A DNA stretch of 64,000 bases from Chitinilyticum piscinae (lineage in GTDB: Bacteria; Pseudomonadota; Gammaproteobacteria; Burkholderiales; Chitinibacteraceae). The notes under the pieces are model-generated. The model was given only the letters and a program-made list of their open reading frames with translations, did not search any database and was not told where the DNA came from. The stretch is taken from NCBI RefSeq assembly GCF_015223195.1, contig NZ_JADFUA010000008.1:1-64000 (forward strand). Reading direction: 5' to 3'. Positions 49,247-58,472 of this stretch are shown here, piece by piece; the stretch's first letter is position 1; the number at the start of each line of letters is the position of its first letter. Made by a program: the position numbers and the translations under genes.

Positions 49247-50155
49247 ATGTTCGACCAGGCTCGCACCACGCTGACCACGATACGCGATCTGCACCGTTTT
49301 GCGGTCAGCCGCTTCCAGGCCGCCGAACTGTTCTACGGCCACGGCACCGACAATGCCTGGGATGAGGCGGCCTATCTGATTCTGGCCACCCTGAAGCTGC
49401 CGCTGGATCGCCTTGAAGCCGTATATGACGCCAAACTGCTCCCCGGAGAGCTGGATCAGGTGCTGACGACCCTGCAGACTCGCGCCGAAACGCGCAAACC
49501 TGCCGCATATCTGACCAACGAAGCCTTCTTGGGCGAATACCGCTTCTATGTTGACGAACGCACCATTGTGCCGCGCTCCTTCATTGCCGAAATCATGGCC
49601 GCTGGCGGACTTGATCCCTGGATCGAGCATCCGGAACTGATCCACCGCGCACTGGACCTTTGCACCGGCTCGGGCTGCCTGGCGATCCTGCTGGCCGACT
49701 ACTTCCCCGATGCCCAGATTGATGCTGTCGACCTCAGCCCGGACGCACTGGATGTGGCGGAAATCAACGTCGCCGACTACCACTTTGGCGAGCGCATCGA
49801 TCTGCTCGACGGCGATCTGTTCGAGCCGCTGGAAGGTGAAAAGTACGACCTGATCATCTCGAACCCACCTTACGTCGATGCCCACAGCATGGACGAACTG
49901 CCCGACGAATACCGTCACGAGCCAGAGATGGCACTTGGTAGCGGCGAAGATGGGCTGGATATCACCCGCCGCATTATCGAGTCGGCGACCACCTACCTCA
50001 ATCCGCTCGGCGTGCTGGTGGTTGAAATTGGTCACAACCGTGATGTCCTGGAAGCCCACTATCCCGAACTGCCGTTCGTGTGGCTGGACACCGAGTCAGG
50101 TGATGGCTTCGTGTTCCTGTTGACGCGTGAAATGCTCGAAGAGGCAGGCTACTGA
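49247..50155 (+). CDS. prmB: 50S ribosomal protein L3 glutamine methyltransferase PrmB
   Basis: A 302-residue class I methyltransferase. The SAM loop is ALDLCTGSGCLAILLA, and the glutamine-binding motif is NPPYVD (near residue 206). The N-terminal helical domain is the substrate-recognition part. PrmB methylates Gln150 of ribosomal protein L3; the length and N-terminal region distinguish it from PrmC. AAGGAG precedes the ATG. Confidence 0.93.
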   Translation: MFDQARTTLTTIRDLHRFAVSRFQAAELFYGHGTDNAWDEAAYLILATLKLPLDRLEAVYDAKLLPGELDQVLTTLQTRAETRKPAAYLTNEAFLGEYRFYVDERTIVPRSFIAEIMAAGGLDPWIEHPELIHRALDLCTGSGCLAILLADYFPDAQIDAVDLSPDALDVAEINVADYHFGERIDLLDGDLFEPLEGEKYDLIISNPPYVDAHSMDELPDEYRHEPEMALGSGEDGLDITRRIIESATTYLNPLGVLVVEIGHNRDVLEAHYPELPFVWLDTESGDGFVFLLTREMLEEAGY

Positions 50156-50166
50156 GCCCCACCTCC

Positions 50167-50204
50167 CCCATGAAAAAAGGCCCATTCGGGCCTTTTTTCA
50201 TGGG
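50167..50204. terminator. Bidirectional rho-independent terminator
   Basis: A perfect 17-bp inverted repeat (CCCATGAAAAAAGGCCC and its complement) with an ATTC loop lies between the convergent prmB and ankyrin genes, with A6/T6 runs on each arm. Confidence 0.93.
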
Positions 50205-50213
50205 CAAATACAT

Positions 50214-51113
50214 TCAGAACAGACCCGGCAAACGCGTATCCGAGCTCATCAGAGCCAGCTCCAACGGCGTATGCCCGTCGGCATTGACCAAGGTGCGCTC
50301 GGCACCATAACTCAGCAGCAATTCGACCATGCGCGACTGCTTGGCCAGCACCGCCAAGTGCAAGGGGGCATTCTGTCTGACATCCTGAACATTCAAAGCA
50401 GCCCCCGCCTCCAGCAACTGCACAACCGAGCGCATCTTGCCTGACTGAACCGCATGATGAAGTGGAGTTTGCCCCTCCTTGTCTACCGTATTGATGTCAG
50501 CCCCTGCAGCCAGCAGCAATTCGATCGAATCGGCACTACCTGCCTGTGCGGCCAGATGCAAAGGGCTACGCCCAGCGGCATCCTTGCTTCCCACCTGCCC
50601 GCCCAGACGCAGAATCGATTCGACGCAATGTGCATGGCCATACCCACAGGCACCATGCAGCACGGTCTGTTCATTTGGCCCGGCGATGTTGTTGATACCA
50701 AGCCCGGCATCAAGATGCTTGCGGATTGCTTCGATATCACCACGCTGACCGGCTTCGAGCAGGGTCTCCGGCAGCATGGCCACTTCATTGCTGCGCTTCT
50801 CCCCCTGCAGCATCTCGGCGGTTTCCCAGACATCATCAAAATGCGACAGCCTGCCAGCAGCCTGCTGCTTCATCGCTTCTGTCATATGCGAGCGGATCCA
50901 GTCATTCAGATGAAAGAGATCCTTGGCGGCGTCTTCGGGAAAGCCCTCGCGTCCCCCGCGCTGATCGAAAATCAGGCCATTGAGGTACACCAGTACATCC
51001 GGCGTGCCCCACAAGGAGACAAGACGTTCGATAATGCGCGGATATTTTTCGCCCAGTGCATGCGGATACTGAGCCTCATCACCGCCCAGCAAGTGCAGAA
51101 GATTGTCGTTCAT
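50214..51113 (-). CDS. Ankyrin repeat protein
   Basis: A 299-residue protein. The first 115 residues are a helical domain I do not recognise (YPRIIERLVSLWGTPDVLVY). The rest is five ankyrin repeats with clear motifs: NEQTVLHGACGYGHAHCVES, AGRSPLHLAAQAGSADSIEL, EGQTPLHHAVQSGKMRSVVQ, RQNAPLHLAVLAKQSRMVEL and DGHTPLEL. Ankyrin proteins bind other proteins; no signal peptide, so it is cytoplasmic. It is a single gene, which does not reveal its partner. Confidence 0.85.
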   Translation of the reverse strand: MNDNLLHLLGGDEAQYPHALGEKYPRIIERLVSLWGTPDVLVYLNGLIFDQRGGREGFPEDAAKDLFHLNDWIRSHMTEAMKQQAAGRLSHFDDVWETAEMLQGEKRSNEVAMLPETLLEAGQRGDIEAIRKHLDAGLGINNIAGPNEQTVLHGACGYGHAHCVESILRLGGQVGSKDAAGRSPLHLAAQAGSADSIELLLAAGADINTVDKEGQTPLHHAVQSGKMRSVVQLLEAGAALNVQDVRQNAPLHLAVLAKQSRMVELLLSYGAERTLVNADGHTPLELALMSSDTRLPGLF

Positions 51114-51206
51114 GGTCCCGCGTCACCCTTGATTGAGGATGATTCAGTCTAGAACGCTGCAAGTACAGTGCAAGACTGAGTTGACACCGTTCAGACTGAA
51201 ACTGCG

Positions 51207-52073
51207 CTACTTCCTCTGCCCCTGACGGGCAGGATCCTGCGGCAGTTCAAGCCTCAGGAATTCATTCTCGGCGGCGTGTTGCAACTTCTCTTGCAACAGC
51301 GTATCGAGCGGATCGACAATCCACTGCCTTTCCCCCAGCTGCCGTACCGGCAGAAGACCAAAAAGGCTATTGCTTAGCCAGATCTGCCGCGCCGCCAGCA
51401 GCGTCTGCACCGGAATTTCCTGCTCTTGCACCGTATAACCCTGCGCGGCAAACAGTTCCAGCGCGATCGCCCGCATGACGCCCGCCACACCACTACTGCG
51501 CAGTAACGGGGTGAGTACCCGCCCCTGCTGATCCAACAGCAGTATATTGCTCAACACGCCTTCGACGACGAATCCATCGCGATCCAGCAAGAGTCCGTCG
51601 AAAATGGCCGGATCCTGCCACTCTCGCCGTGCCAGCACATTTTCCAGCCGATTGAGATGCTTGACGCCGGCCAGTGCCGGCTGCCAGCTGGCGCGAGTCG
51701 CGCACAGCCGAACCGCTACGCCCTGACTGTAGTATTCCGCTGGATAAGCCGGCAATCCGGTGGCCTGGACAATCCGGTTAGCTTGGCAGCCCTCCGGGAT
51801 CGCGTAACCCCGCGCGGACTCCCCCCGGGTGATGATGATCTTGATCGTGGCCGAATCGACACCCAACTGGCGGATATCCTCGAGCAGCAGCGCCTCTGCC
51901 GGACAAGACAGCCCGAGCACGGCACAGTCAGCCGCCAGCTTGGCGTAGTGCCGCGACCAGAAGGGCATTACTCCGTGCTCCAGTCGCAACGTACGGAATA
52001 CACCGTCACCGAACTGCAGCCCCCGGTCTGCCAGCGGCAACATTTCGGAGGGCTGACCATTGAGCAATTTCAT
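51207..52073 (-). CDS. pabC: Aminodeoxychorismate lyase
   Basis: A 288-residue fold-type IV PLP enzyme that turns 4-amino-4-deoxychorismate into p-aminobenzoate for folate. The PLP lysine is in VKHLNRLENVLARREWQ (near residue 138), with the N-terminal DRGLQFGDGVFRTLRLE and the phosphate-binding SSGVAGVMRA. Its start overlaps the pabB stop by 4 bases, so the pair is translationally coupled. Confidence 0.93.
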   Translation of the reverse strand: MKLLNGQPSEMLPLADRGLQFGDGVFRTLRLEHGVMPFWSRHYAKLAADCAVLGLSCPAEALLLEDIRQLGVDSATIKIIITRGESARGYAIPEGCQANRIVQATGLPAYPAEYYSQGVAVRLCATRASWQPALAGVKHLNRLENVLARREWQDPAIFDGLLLDRDGFVVEGVLSNILLLDQQGRVLTPLLRSSGVAGVMRAIALELFAAQGYTVQEQEIPVQTLLAARQIWLSNSLFGLLPVRQLGERQWIVDPLDTLLQEKLQHAAENEFLRLELPQDPARQGQRK

Positions 52074-53365
52074 TCCAGCACCCCCAATGCACGTAGGAGC
52101 CCTCGAGCCTTGTGGCGCGTTTCCTGCAGCTCCCGCTGCGCATCCGAATATGCCACGATTCCGGCTCCAGCCCGGAAATACAAGGTGTCACCACGCATCA
52201 TGAAGGTACGGATCAGGATGTTCAGATCGAGCGAACCATCGCGGTTGATGTAGCCCAGACTGCCGGTGTAGGCCGCGCGCGGTCGGTCTTCCAGCTCGCG
52301 GATGATCTGCATGCAGCGCACCTTGGGACAGCCAGTGATCGTGCCACCGGGAAATAGCGCCCGCAACACATCCGCGGCCGACATACCCTCACGGATATGT
52401 GCCCGGATATTCGATTCGATATGGTGTACAAACGCATACGTCTCAACGGCCATCAACTCATCGACATGCACACTCCCGGGAACGGCGATCCGCCCGAGAT
52501 CATTGCGCTCCAGATCGACGATCATGATGTGTTCGGCCCGTTCTTTGGGTGTATCAATCAGTTGCTGCTTCAGGCGGGCATCTTCCTGCGGATCGGTCGA
52601 GCGCGGATGGGTACCGGCAATTGGCCGGGTTTCGACCACTCCGTCTCGCAAGCGCACCAGCCGCTCGGGAGAGGAGCTGACAATCTGACAATCGCCGAGT
52701 CGCAGCAATGCCGAGAAGGGCGCGGGATTTGCCTGGCGCAACGCCGCGAACAAGTCATCGGCACTACCCTGCGCCAACGTCACATTCCAGCCACGCGACA
52801 GATTGACCTGGAAGACATCACCCTCGTAAATGTACTGCTTGCAGCGCTCTACCCCGGCCAGGAAGGCCGCTTCGTCATCTTCACGAATGGCAGCCAGCTG
52901 CAGCGGATTGGGTTGCCATTCCCCGGCCACAAGCAGGGACTCCAGTTGTTCAAGCAGCTGTGGCGTTTCGGCAAGCAGCGTCACCGCCTTGCTGGAACGA
53001 TCGCAGACAATTGCCGCCGGACAACGGATTAGGGCCGCCAGCGGGTATTCATCGGCTTCCCGCTGCGGCACGCTGGGTTCGAAGCTTTCCAGCAGCTCGT
53101 ACCCTGCATACACCAGCCAGCCGCCATGAAATGGCAAAGTGCTGCCCAGCGACTTACAGCGTGGCAAGGCAGCCAGATCGCTGACGAACGCCGCACCTTC
53201 ACCACTGCGGTAGACCCGCGATTCCTGTGGCAGCGCAAACAGGATATCCCAGCCTGTTTCACGAGCGGATTGCAGCAAGCCCGGAAAGGCAGCAGGATGC
53301 CTGGCCGCCAACGCGGCCAGATCAAGCCCCGCAGGTCCGGGGAGGGTATGAATCATGGTAGACAT
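52070..53365 (-). CDS. pabB: Aminodeoxychorismate synthase component I
   Basis: A 431-residue chorismate-utilising enzyme that, with an amidotransferase (PabA, not in this window), aminates chorismate. Conserved segments are YEGDVFQVNLSRGW, ERLVRLRDGVVETRPIAGTH and EHIMIVDLERNDLGRIA, ending with GTITGCPKVRCMQII and YFRAGAGIVAYSD. The PIAGT motif has Ala where E. coli PabB has the nucleophilic Lys (PIKGT), a state shared by TrpE. The neighbour pabC supports PabB. The start at 53365 (MSTMIHTL) is one of several ATGs in the first 50 bases and is uncertain. Confidence 0.88.
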   Translation of the reverse strand: MSTMIHTLPGPAGLDLAALAARHPAAFPGLLQSARETGWDILFALPQESRVYRSGEGAAFVSDLAALPRCKSLGSTLPFHGGWLVYAGYELLESFEPSVPQREADEYPLAALIRCPAAIVCDRSSKAVTLLAETPQLLEQLESLLVAGEWQPNPLQLAAIREDDEAAFLAGVERCKQYIYEGDVFQVNLSRGWNVTLAQGSADDLFAALRQANPAPFSALLRLGDCQIVSSSPERLVRLRDGVVETRPIAGTHPRSTDPQEDARLKQQLIDTPKERAEHIMIVDLERNDLGRIAVPGSVHVDELMAVETYAFVHHIESNIRAHIREGMSAADVLRALFPGGTITGCPKVRCMQIIRELEDRPRAAYTGSLGYINRDGSLDLNILIRTFMMRGDTLYFRAGAGIVAYSDAQRELQETRHKARGLLRALGVLE

Positions 53366-53436
53366 GGCGCGCATTCTAGCTTGAAATCCACAGCAACAAC
53401 CCAAGATCGCACCCTATTGCCACTGAGGAATTTCCC

Positions 53437-53958
53437 ATGCCCACGCGTTTTCTCGCAGCCCTGCTCTTCACCGTCTGCAGCACCATGGCGCTGGCCGCTG
53501 AAGTGCAGACCGTGCCAGCCGTCGACCTGGGCCGCTATCTAGGCAAATGGTATGAAATCGCCGCGTTCCCGATGCGCTTTCAGGCGCAATGCACTGCGGA
53601 CACGACTGCCGAATACAGCATGCGCGAGGATGGGCTGGTGCGGGTCATCAATCGCTGCCGTACGGCCAGCGGCGACATTGACAGCGCGGAAGGCCGCGCC
53701 AAGGTCGTCGCCGGGAGTAATAACAGTAAATTGCGCGTGACGTTCTTCTGGCCTTTCTACGGCGACTACTGGGTGATCGGGCTGGATCCGGAGTATCGTT
53801 GGGCGGTTGTCGGCCACCCCAGCCGGGACTATCTGTGGCTGCTTAGCCGCACCCCGCAACTCGAACAACCGTTGCTAGACGCGGCACTGACATCCGCCAT
53901 CGGACAAGGTTATTCACTGGAGCGGCTGCGCTACACGGCACATGGCCAGCAACAGTAG
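53437..53958 (+). CDS. Bacterial lipocalin, exported
   Basis: A 173-residue lipocalin of the Blc type. The family GxW motif is in LGKWYEIAAFPMRFQ (residues 34-48), followed by the YSMREDGLVRVINRC strand pair and DYWVIGLDPEYRWAVVGHPS near the end. The signal peptide FLAALLFTVCSTMALAA lacks the lipobox of E. coli Blc, so it is periplasmic rather than a lipoprotein. Bacterial lipocalins bind lysophospholipids and fatty acids in membrane stress. It is divergent from pabB. Confidence 0.9.
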   Translation: MPTRFLAALLFTVCSTMALAAEVQTVPAVDLGRYLGKWYEIAAFPMRFQAQCTADTTAEYSMREDGLVRVINRCRTASGDIDSAEGRAKVVAGSNNSKLRVTFFWPFYGDYWVIGLDPEYRWAVVGHPSRDYLWLLSRTPQLEQPLLDAALTSAIGQGYSLERLRYTAHGQQQ

Positions 53959-54022
53959 GGGTATAAGCCTGTAGTGGTTATGAATGCCGAGCTGCATCCC
54001 TATACCCACCACAGTTACTCAC

Positions 54023-56434
54023 TCAATCCTGATCCAGCGTATCTGCAGTAGCCACCAGCGCGGCAAGAGCCCGCTCGAAGAGCGGCTCGGTTTCCAGCAG
54101 GCGCAGGCGGCCGCTGCGATGCAGTCGGCGGAACGCGGCGGCAGCAAGCATGCTGGGCTCATCGCGGTCAGCCAGCTTGAGCAGCAATTGCGATTCGCCC
54201 GCATTGAGCCAGCACAGCGTTGCCGGCACCATGCTGCCGGTAAGGTTGATTTCGATTCGCAGCCCGGCCTGCAGCCGCGCCAGCAAAGCGGCCGATTCCG
54301 CCTCGGCCAGTGTCGCATCACCTTCGGGCTCCGCCTCATCCTGCCCAAGCGGCAAGTCGATCTTGCTGAACTCGGCATTGATCTCGTGCATCGCCTCCTG
54401 CAGCAACGCCGGATTGACCTCATCAAGCCTGACCAGATTGCTGCTATCGACTTCCGCCGCACTCTGGCCGATAAAATCGGTAAAGTGCGCCCGCAATGCC
54501 TCGATGGTCGGCACCTGCGCCGTGCTGCTGGAAATCCGCAGAGCATGGCGGTGTGCATCAACCAGCCAGCCCTGGAACGTCTGCCGCTGCGTTGCGCTCC
54601 ATGGGGTGAATTGCAGCCCTTCACTCAAGGTGCCCAGTAGCGTCGGAATCAGTGCCAGCAAGGCCTGCCGCTGGATACGCTCGGTCTTGGGTGCAATACT
54701 CCAGAGCACCTCGGGAACCAGCATGCGAAAGCGCAAGGCCTGCACCGCATCGGCACGCTCGGCACGCTCGATGGCATAAGGCCAAGTCGTGACCAGAAAA
54801 TCGCGCAACTGCGCATCCAGCGTAAAGTCGGCGAGCGCATCGGCCGTCTGCGCACTGATGCGTGCATAGCGCAGTGTTCGGCTCTCGGCACTTTCCATCG
54901 CCTTGGCCGCCAGCTCGACGCGCTCGTCAGCTGCCCGCAGCTCCCGGGCAATGAAGGCATCCAGCTCATCAAGCATCCGCGCAAACAGCGTCAGATCGTC
55001 CTCTTCGCCAGAGAGAAGTGCTTCAATAATGCGACGAATTTCAGCGGTAACCCGCTCAGCACCGGGATCCAACTGCTGCAACCCCTGGGCGATCGAACCG
55101 ATGCGGTTGACCAGCAGTCGAGCCGGATGATGCTTCTGGGAGAACAGCGCCGGGTTCTGTAGCGCAGATTTGAGCACCAGCAGCTGCAAGCGCCCCAACT
55201 GGGCACGGATTTCCGCCGGAACCTGGGTATCGCGCAGGATAAACTCGAACAGCATCCCGACGATGTCGATGATCATCTGCTCATTCAGGTCACTGGTCGC
55301 CTCGGTCAGTTGCGGGCGCATTTCCAGAATGAGGTTGCGTACTTCGCCTGACTCGTTCAGCGGTGCACTGACTGCAAGCTGGGTGCGCTGCTGCAACTGT
55401 TCAATGGAGCTGGTCAGCGATGCACTGGCTGGCATTCCGACCCGCTCGCCCAGCATCTGGCCGGAGAAGAACTGCCGCACGGCCTGCCCGATCCCCTGCA
55501 CACTGCCAAGCCAGCCGCCCAGCAAGCCAGCAGATCCCGCATCCGTGGCATACCCGGCCACAGGATGGCCGGACGGCGCGGCAGAAAGCGCTTGTTGAGG
55601 CTGCCCACTGGCACTGGCTCGCACCAAGGTGAGAAAGCGGTTAAAACGCTGCCCTTCCACCGCCGGCAAGGGCAGCGGGCTATCCCCGCCAAGCTCTGGC
55701 AAGGTGTGGTCATATGCGGCGGCCTGTTCAGCCTCTCCTGCCGATGGTTCGGCAAACCCGCCTGGCGCAGCGGGCATTCGTCCAGGCAATTGCCGCACCC
55801 GCAACTGCAGCTGTGCAGCGATGCCTCGCTCAGCCAGCAAGCGGTTCAGCGCCTCATAAATCGTCGCCACTTGCGGCATCAGCTCGGTAGCCAGCACCGA
55901 CGTCAATACATCCTGCTGTGGAGGCGTGAGACCGATTTGCTCAATGGCCAGGCTGAGGCTGCGCGTGAGCAGATACGGGCGGAATGGGTTTTCCCGCTCA
56001 TTGATGTTGTCCTGATCGAACAGCACCGCCATGCGGATATTCAGATCGCGCAACTGCTCTTCAGCGCTGTTGCGCATCCGCGTCGTGATGTCATCGATGT
56101 GCAATTCACCATCAAAGACCGAGACATCAACCAGTGACAGCGTCTGCTGGGTAAACGCTTCGGAAAAGGAGGGTCTGAATGTGCTGTATGCCGTCTGATA
56201 ACTGCGATTGAGCAGGCGCTCCATGGATGATGCAATCGCTTCACGGACGGCTGCTTCATTCGCCATCAGCGCAGCACGGATATCGAGCAGCTCGCGCTGC
56301 TCGACCAGATTGCTCGCCAGCGATGCCCGGTTGAACAGATTTTCTGCCGCCTTGTTGGTCAGGCCGGCCGTTGCGGCATTGAACGCGCGCAAAAATGTCG
56401 TCCGGGTTGCAGTCAGCAGTTCGTTTCGATCCAT
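54023..56434 (-). CDS. DUF1631 family protein
   Basis: An 803-residue, mostly helical cytoplasmic protein covering the DUF1631 family over its full length. The N-terminus is MDRNELLTATRTTFLRAFNA, and a conserved mid-protein stretch includes HPARLLVNRIGSIAQGLQQL. There is no transmembrane segment or enzymatic motif. Some databases label such proteins thymidine phosphorylase, without support. It stands alone between the lipocalin and fabF. The 270-bp upstream gap (56435-56705) holds the fabF terminator (56662-56692) but nothing else I can name. Confidence 0.82.
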   Translation of the reverse strand: MDRNELLTATRTTFLRAFNAATAGLTNKAAENLFNRASLASNLVEQRELLDIRAALMANEAAVREAIASSMERLLNRSYQTAYSTFRPSFSEAFTQQTLSLVDVSVFDGELHIDDITTRMRNSAEEQLRDLNIRMAVLFDQDNINERENPFRPYLLTRSLSLAIEQIGLTPPQQDVLTSVLATELMPQVATIYEALNRLLAERGIAAQLQLRVRQLPGRMPAAPGGFAEPSAGEAEQAAAYDHTLPELGGDSPLPLPAVEGQRFNRFLTLVRASASGQPQQALSAAPSGHPVAGYATDAGSAGLLGGWLGSVQGIGQAVRQFFSGQMLGERVGMPASASLTSSIEQLQQRTQLAVSAPLNESGEVRNLILEMRPQLTEATSDLNEQMIIDIVGMLFEFILRDTQVPAEIRAQLGRLQLLVLKSALQNPALFSQKHHPARLLVNRIGSIAQGLQQLDPGAERVTAEIRRIIEALLSGEEDDLTLFARMLDELDAFIARELRAADERVELAAKAMESAESRTLRYARISAQTADALADFTLDAQLRDFLVTTWPYAIERAERADAVQALRFRMLVPEVLWSIAPKTERIQRQALLALIPTLLGTLSEGLQFTPWSATQRQTFQGWLVDAHRHALRISSSTAQVPTIEALRAHFTDFIGQSAAEVDSSNLVRLDEVNPALLQEAMHEINAEFSKIDLPLGQDEAEPEGDATLAEAESAALLARLQAGLRIEINLTGSMVPATLCWLNAGESQLLLKLADRDEPSMLAAAAFRRLHRSGRLRLLETEPLFERALAALVATADTLDQD

Positions 56435-56661
56435 GGTAACTCGTAATTGGTCATGTGAGCGGCATCGGGCCGGACGTGATTATAGTAAGGATCAGGGAAT
56501 CACTGTATAGCCGTACAGCGCAGAAGTCAGCCGCCTGGCTGCATAGATGCACCGCCAGCACCGGCATGGTGTTCCACTTGCAGCATAGCTGCTGCGGGAG
56601 CCTACGACACACTTACAATGCACCATATGGATGGCCGAACCATGCCATGCAAGGAAGCCAA

Positions 56662-56692
56662 GAAAAAAGCCACCCTTCGGGTGGCTTTTTTC
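56662..56692 (-). terminator. Rho-independent terminator of the fatty-acid operon
   Basis: On the minus strand the stem GCCACCC / GGGTGGC has a 3-nt loop and is followed by a T6 run, 14 bases after the fabF stop. The arms extend through the A6/T6 flanks. Confidence 0.92.
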
Positions 56693-56705
56693 GGGAGCTC
56701 CGTGC

Positions 56706-57947
56706 TCAGACGCGTTTGAAAACCAGCGTGCCGTTGGTACCACCAAAACCGAAGGAATTGGAGATCGCCACGTCGATCTTCATGTCGCGTGCGGTGTTGG
56801 CGCAATAATCCAGATCGCAGCCAGCATCGATGTCCTGCTCGACCAAGTTGATGGTCGGCGGTGACACCTGATTGTGGATGGCCAGGATCGAGTAGATCGC
56901 CTCGACGCCGCCCGCGCCACCCAGCAGGTGACCGGTCATCGACTTGGTCGAGTTCACCACCAGCTTCTTGGCATGATCGCCAAACGCCAGCTTCAGCGCA
57001 TTGGTCTCGTTGGCGTCACCCAGCGGGGTCGAGGTACCGTGCGCATTCACGTACTGCACATCATCCGGATTCACACCTGCATCACGCAGCGCATTGGCTA
57101 CGCCACGCGCCGGGCCTTCGGCGTTCGGCGCGGTGATGTGGTGCGCATCCGAGCTCATGCCGAAACCGATCAGTTCGGCGTAAATCTTGGCACCACGCTT
57201 CTTGGCGTGTTCGTATTCTTCCAGGACCAGCACACCAGCGCCTTCCCCCATCACGAAACCATCACGCCCCTTGTCCCACGGACGCGAAGCACTAGCCGGA
57301 TCGTCATTGCGGGTAGACAGTGCCTTCATGGCAGCAAAGCCGCCCACGCCCAGACGCGAAATGGCCCCCTCGGCTCCGCCGGCCACCATCACGTCGGCAT
57401 CGCCGTACTGAATGATGCGCGCAGCATCGCCAATGGCGTGAGCGCCGGTCGTGCAGGCAGAAACAATACCGTAGCTGGGGCCCTGGTAGCCCTTGAGGAT
57501 GGTCACATGACCGGCGATCAGATTAATCAGCGAGCCTGGAATAAAGAACGGGCCGATCTTGCGCGGGCCACCTTCCATCAGGTCAACACCCGTATTTTCG
57601 ATCAGCGGCAAGCCACCGATACCGGAGCCGATGTTCACGCCCACGCGGGTCTTGTCGAGGCCGGCGACATCGTCCAGCCCGGAATCAGCAACCGCCTGCA
57701 GAGCGGCTGCAATGCCGAAATGGATAAAGAGATCCATGCGGCGGGCATCTTTCGGACTGATGTACTGACTGATATCGAAATCGCGGACTTCACCGGCAAT
57801 CTGGCACGCCAGATCGCTGGCATCGAAGCGGGTAATACGGCCAATACCGGACTTGCCGGCCAGCAGGTTGGCCCAGCCGGTGGCAACGTCGTTGCCGACC
57901 GGGGACACATGACCCAGACCGGTAACTACTACTCTGCGTTTGGACAC
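56706..57947 (-). CDS. fabF: Beta-ketoacyl-ACP synthase II
   Basis: A 413-residue condensing enzyme, normal length. The catalytic Cys is in [14 protein letters not shown], and the two His are in [14 protein letters not shown] and [12 protein letters not shown]. It elongates acyl-ACP with malonyl-ACP, including the temperature-sensitive C16:1-C18:1 step. It is the last gene of the operon, after acpP, with attenuator-like hairpins between them. Confidence 0.96.
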   Translation of the reverse strand: MSKRRVVVTGLGHVSPVGNDVATGWANLLAGKSGIGRITRFDASDLACQIAGEVRDFDISQYISPKDARRMDLFIHFGIAAALQAVADSGLDDVAGLDKTRVGVNIGSGIGGLPLIENTGVDLMEGGPRKIGPFFIPGSLINLIAGHVTILKGYQGPSYGIVSACTTGAHAIGDAARIIQYGDADVMVAGGAEGAISRLGVGGFAAMKALSTRNDDPASASRPWDKGRDGFVMGEGAGVLVLEEYEHAKKRGAKIYAELIGFGMSSDAHHITAPNAEGPARGVANALRDAGVNPDDVQYVNAHGTSTPLGDANETNALKLAFGDHAKKLVVNSTKSMTGHLLGGAGGVEAIYSILAIHNQVSPPTINLVEQDIDAGCDLDYCANTARDMKIDVAISNSFGFGGTNGTLVFKRV

Positions 57948-57969
57948 GGTGGAATTCTCCAGAACTAGA

Positions 57970-57987
57970 CCGGCACTATCGTGCCGG
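57970..57987 (-). repeat. Hairpin upstream of fabF
   Basis: A perfect 7-bp stem (CCGGCAC / GTGCCGG) with a 4-nt loop lies 23 bases before the fabF start codon, overlapping the leader. With the larger structure at 58020-58060 it separates acpP from fabF. Confidence 0.5.
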
Positions 57988-58019
57988 GCGCGCTTCGCTG
58001 ACGGAGCGCCAATGCAATA

Positions 58020-58060
58020 AGACCCCTGCGCCAGCCGGTTCAGGGCCAGGGCAGAGGTCT
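58020..58060 (-). terminator. Partial terminator/attenuator downstream of acpP
   Basis: On the minus strand AGACCTCTGC pairs with GCAGGGGTCT (one G-U pair) across a GC-rich loop that can also fold. It follows the acpP stop by 14 bases and is followed by TTATTGC, only a weak T run. Partial read-through would give more acpP mRNA than fabF mRNA. Confidence 0.5.
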
Positions 58061-58074
58061 GGGAACGAAACTGC

Positions 58075-58311
58075 TTACTTCAGGTTAGCAGTAACGTAGT
58101 CAACAGCTTGCTGAACGGTAGTGATCTTTTCAGCTTCTTCGTCCGGGATTTCGCACTCGAATTCTTCTTCGAGGGCCATCACCAGTTCAACGGTGTCAAG
58201 GGAGTCGGCGCCGAGGTCGTTCACAAAGGACGACTCGATCTTGACGTCGGTTTCCGGTACGCCAAGTTGTTCGGCTACGATTTTCTTAACGCGTTGTTCG
58301 ATGTTTTCCAT
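58075..58311 (-). CDS. acpP: Acyl carrier protein
   Basis: A 78-residue acidic four-helix protein. The phosphopantetheine attachment Ser37 is in [10 protein letters not shown]. It carries growing acyl chains for all Fab enzymes. The ATG at 58311 (MENIEQRV) matches the family; five codons upstream an in-frame ATG is less likely. The 160-bp gap upstream contains an AT-rich stretch with a possible -10 TAGAAT (minus strand, around 58360), consistent with extra acpP transcription. Confidence 0.96.
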   Translation of the reverse strand: MENIEQRVKKIVAEQLGVPETDVKIESSFVNDLGADSLDTVELVMALEEEFECEIPDEEAEKITTVQQAVDYVTANLK

Positions 58312-58472
58312 GGATTTGTTTCCCAAGCTTCCTAGCTGTGTGGATGAAAAAACGACCGCATTCTACCAAAAAAACCGCGCGCGTGTAGCAGCACGTATTT
58401 GCATTCGGTCAAATGGGCGCAGTCTAACGTACGACTGGCGGCTTGCAAACCGTCGCCAGACGTTCGTCGCAT

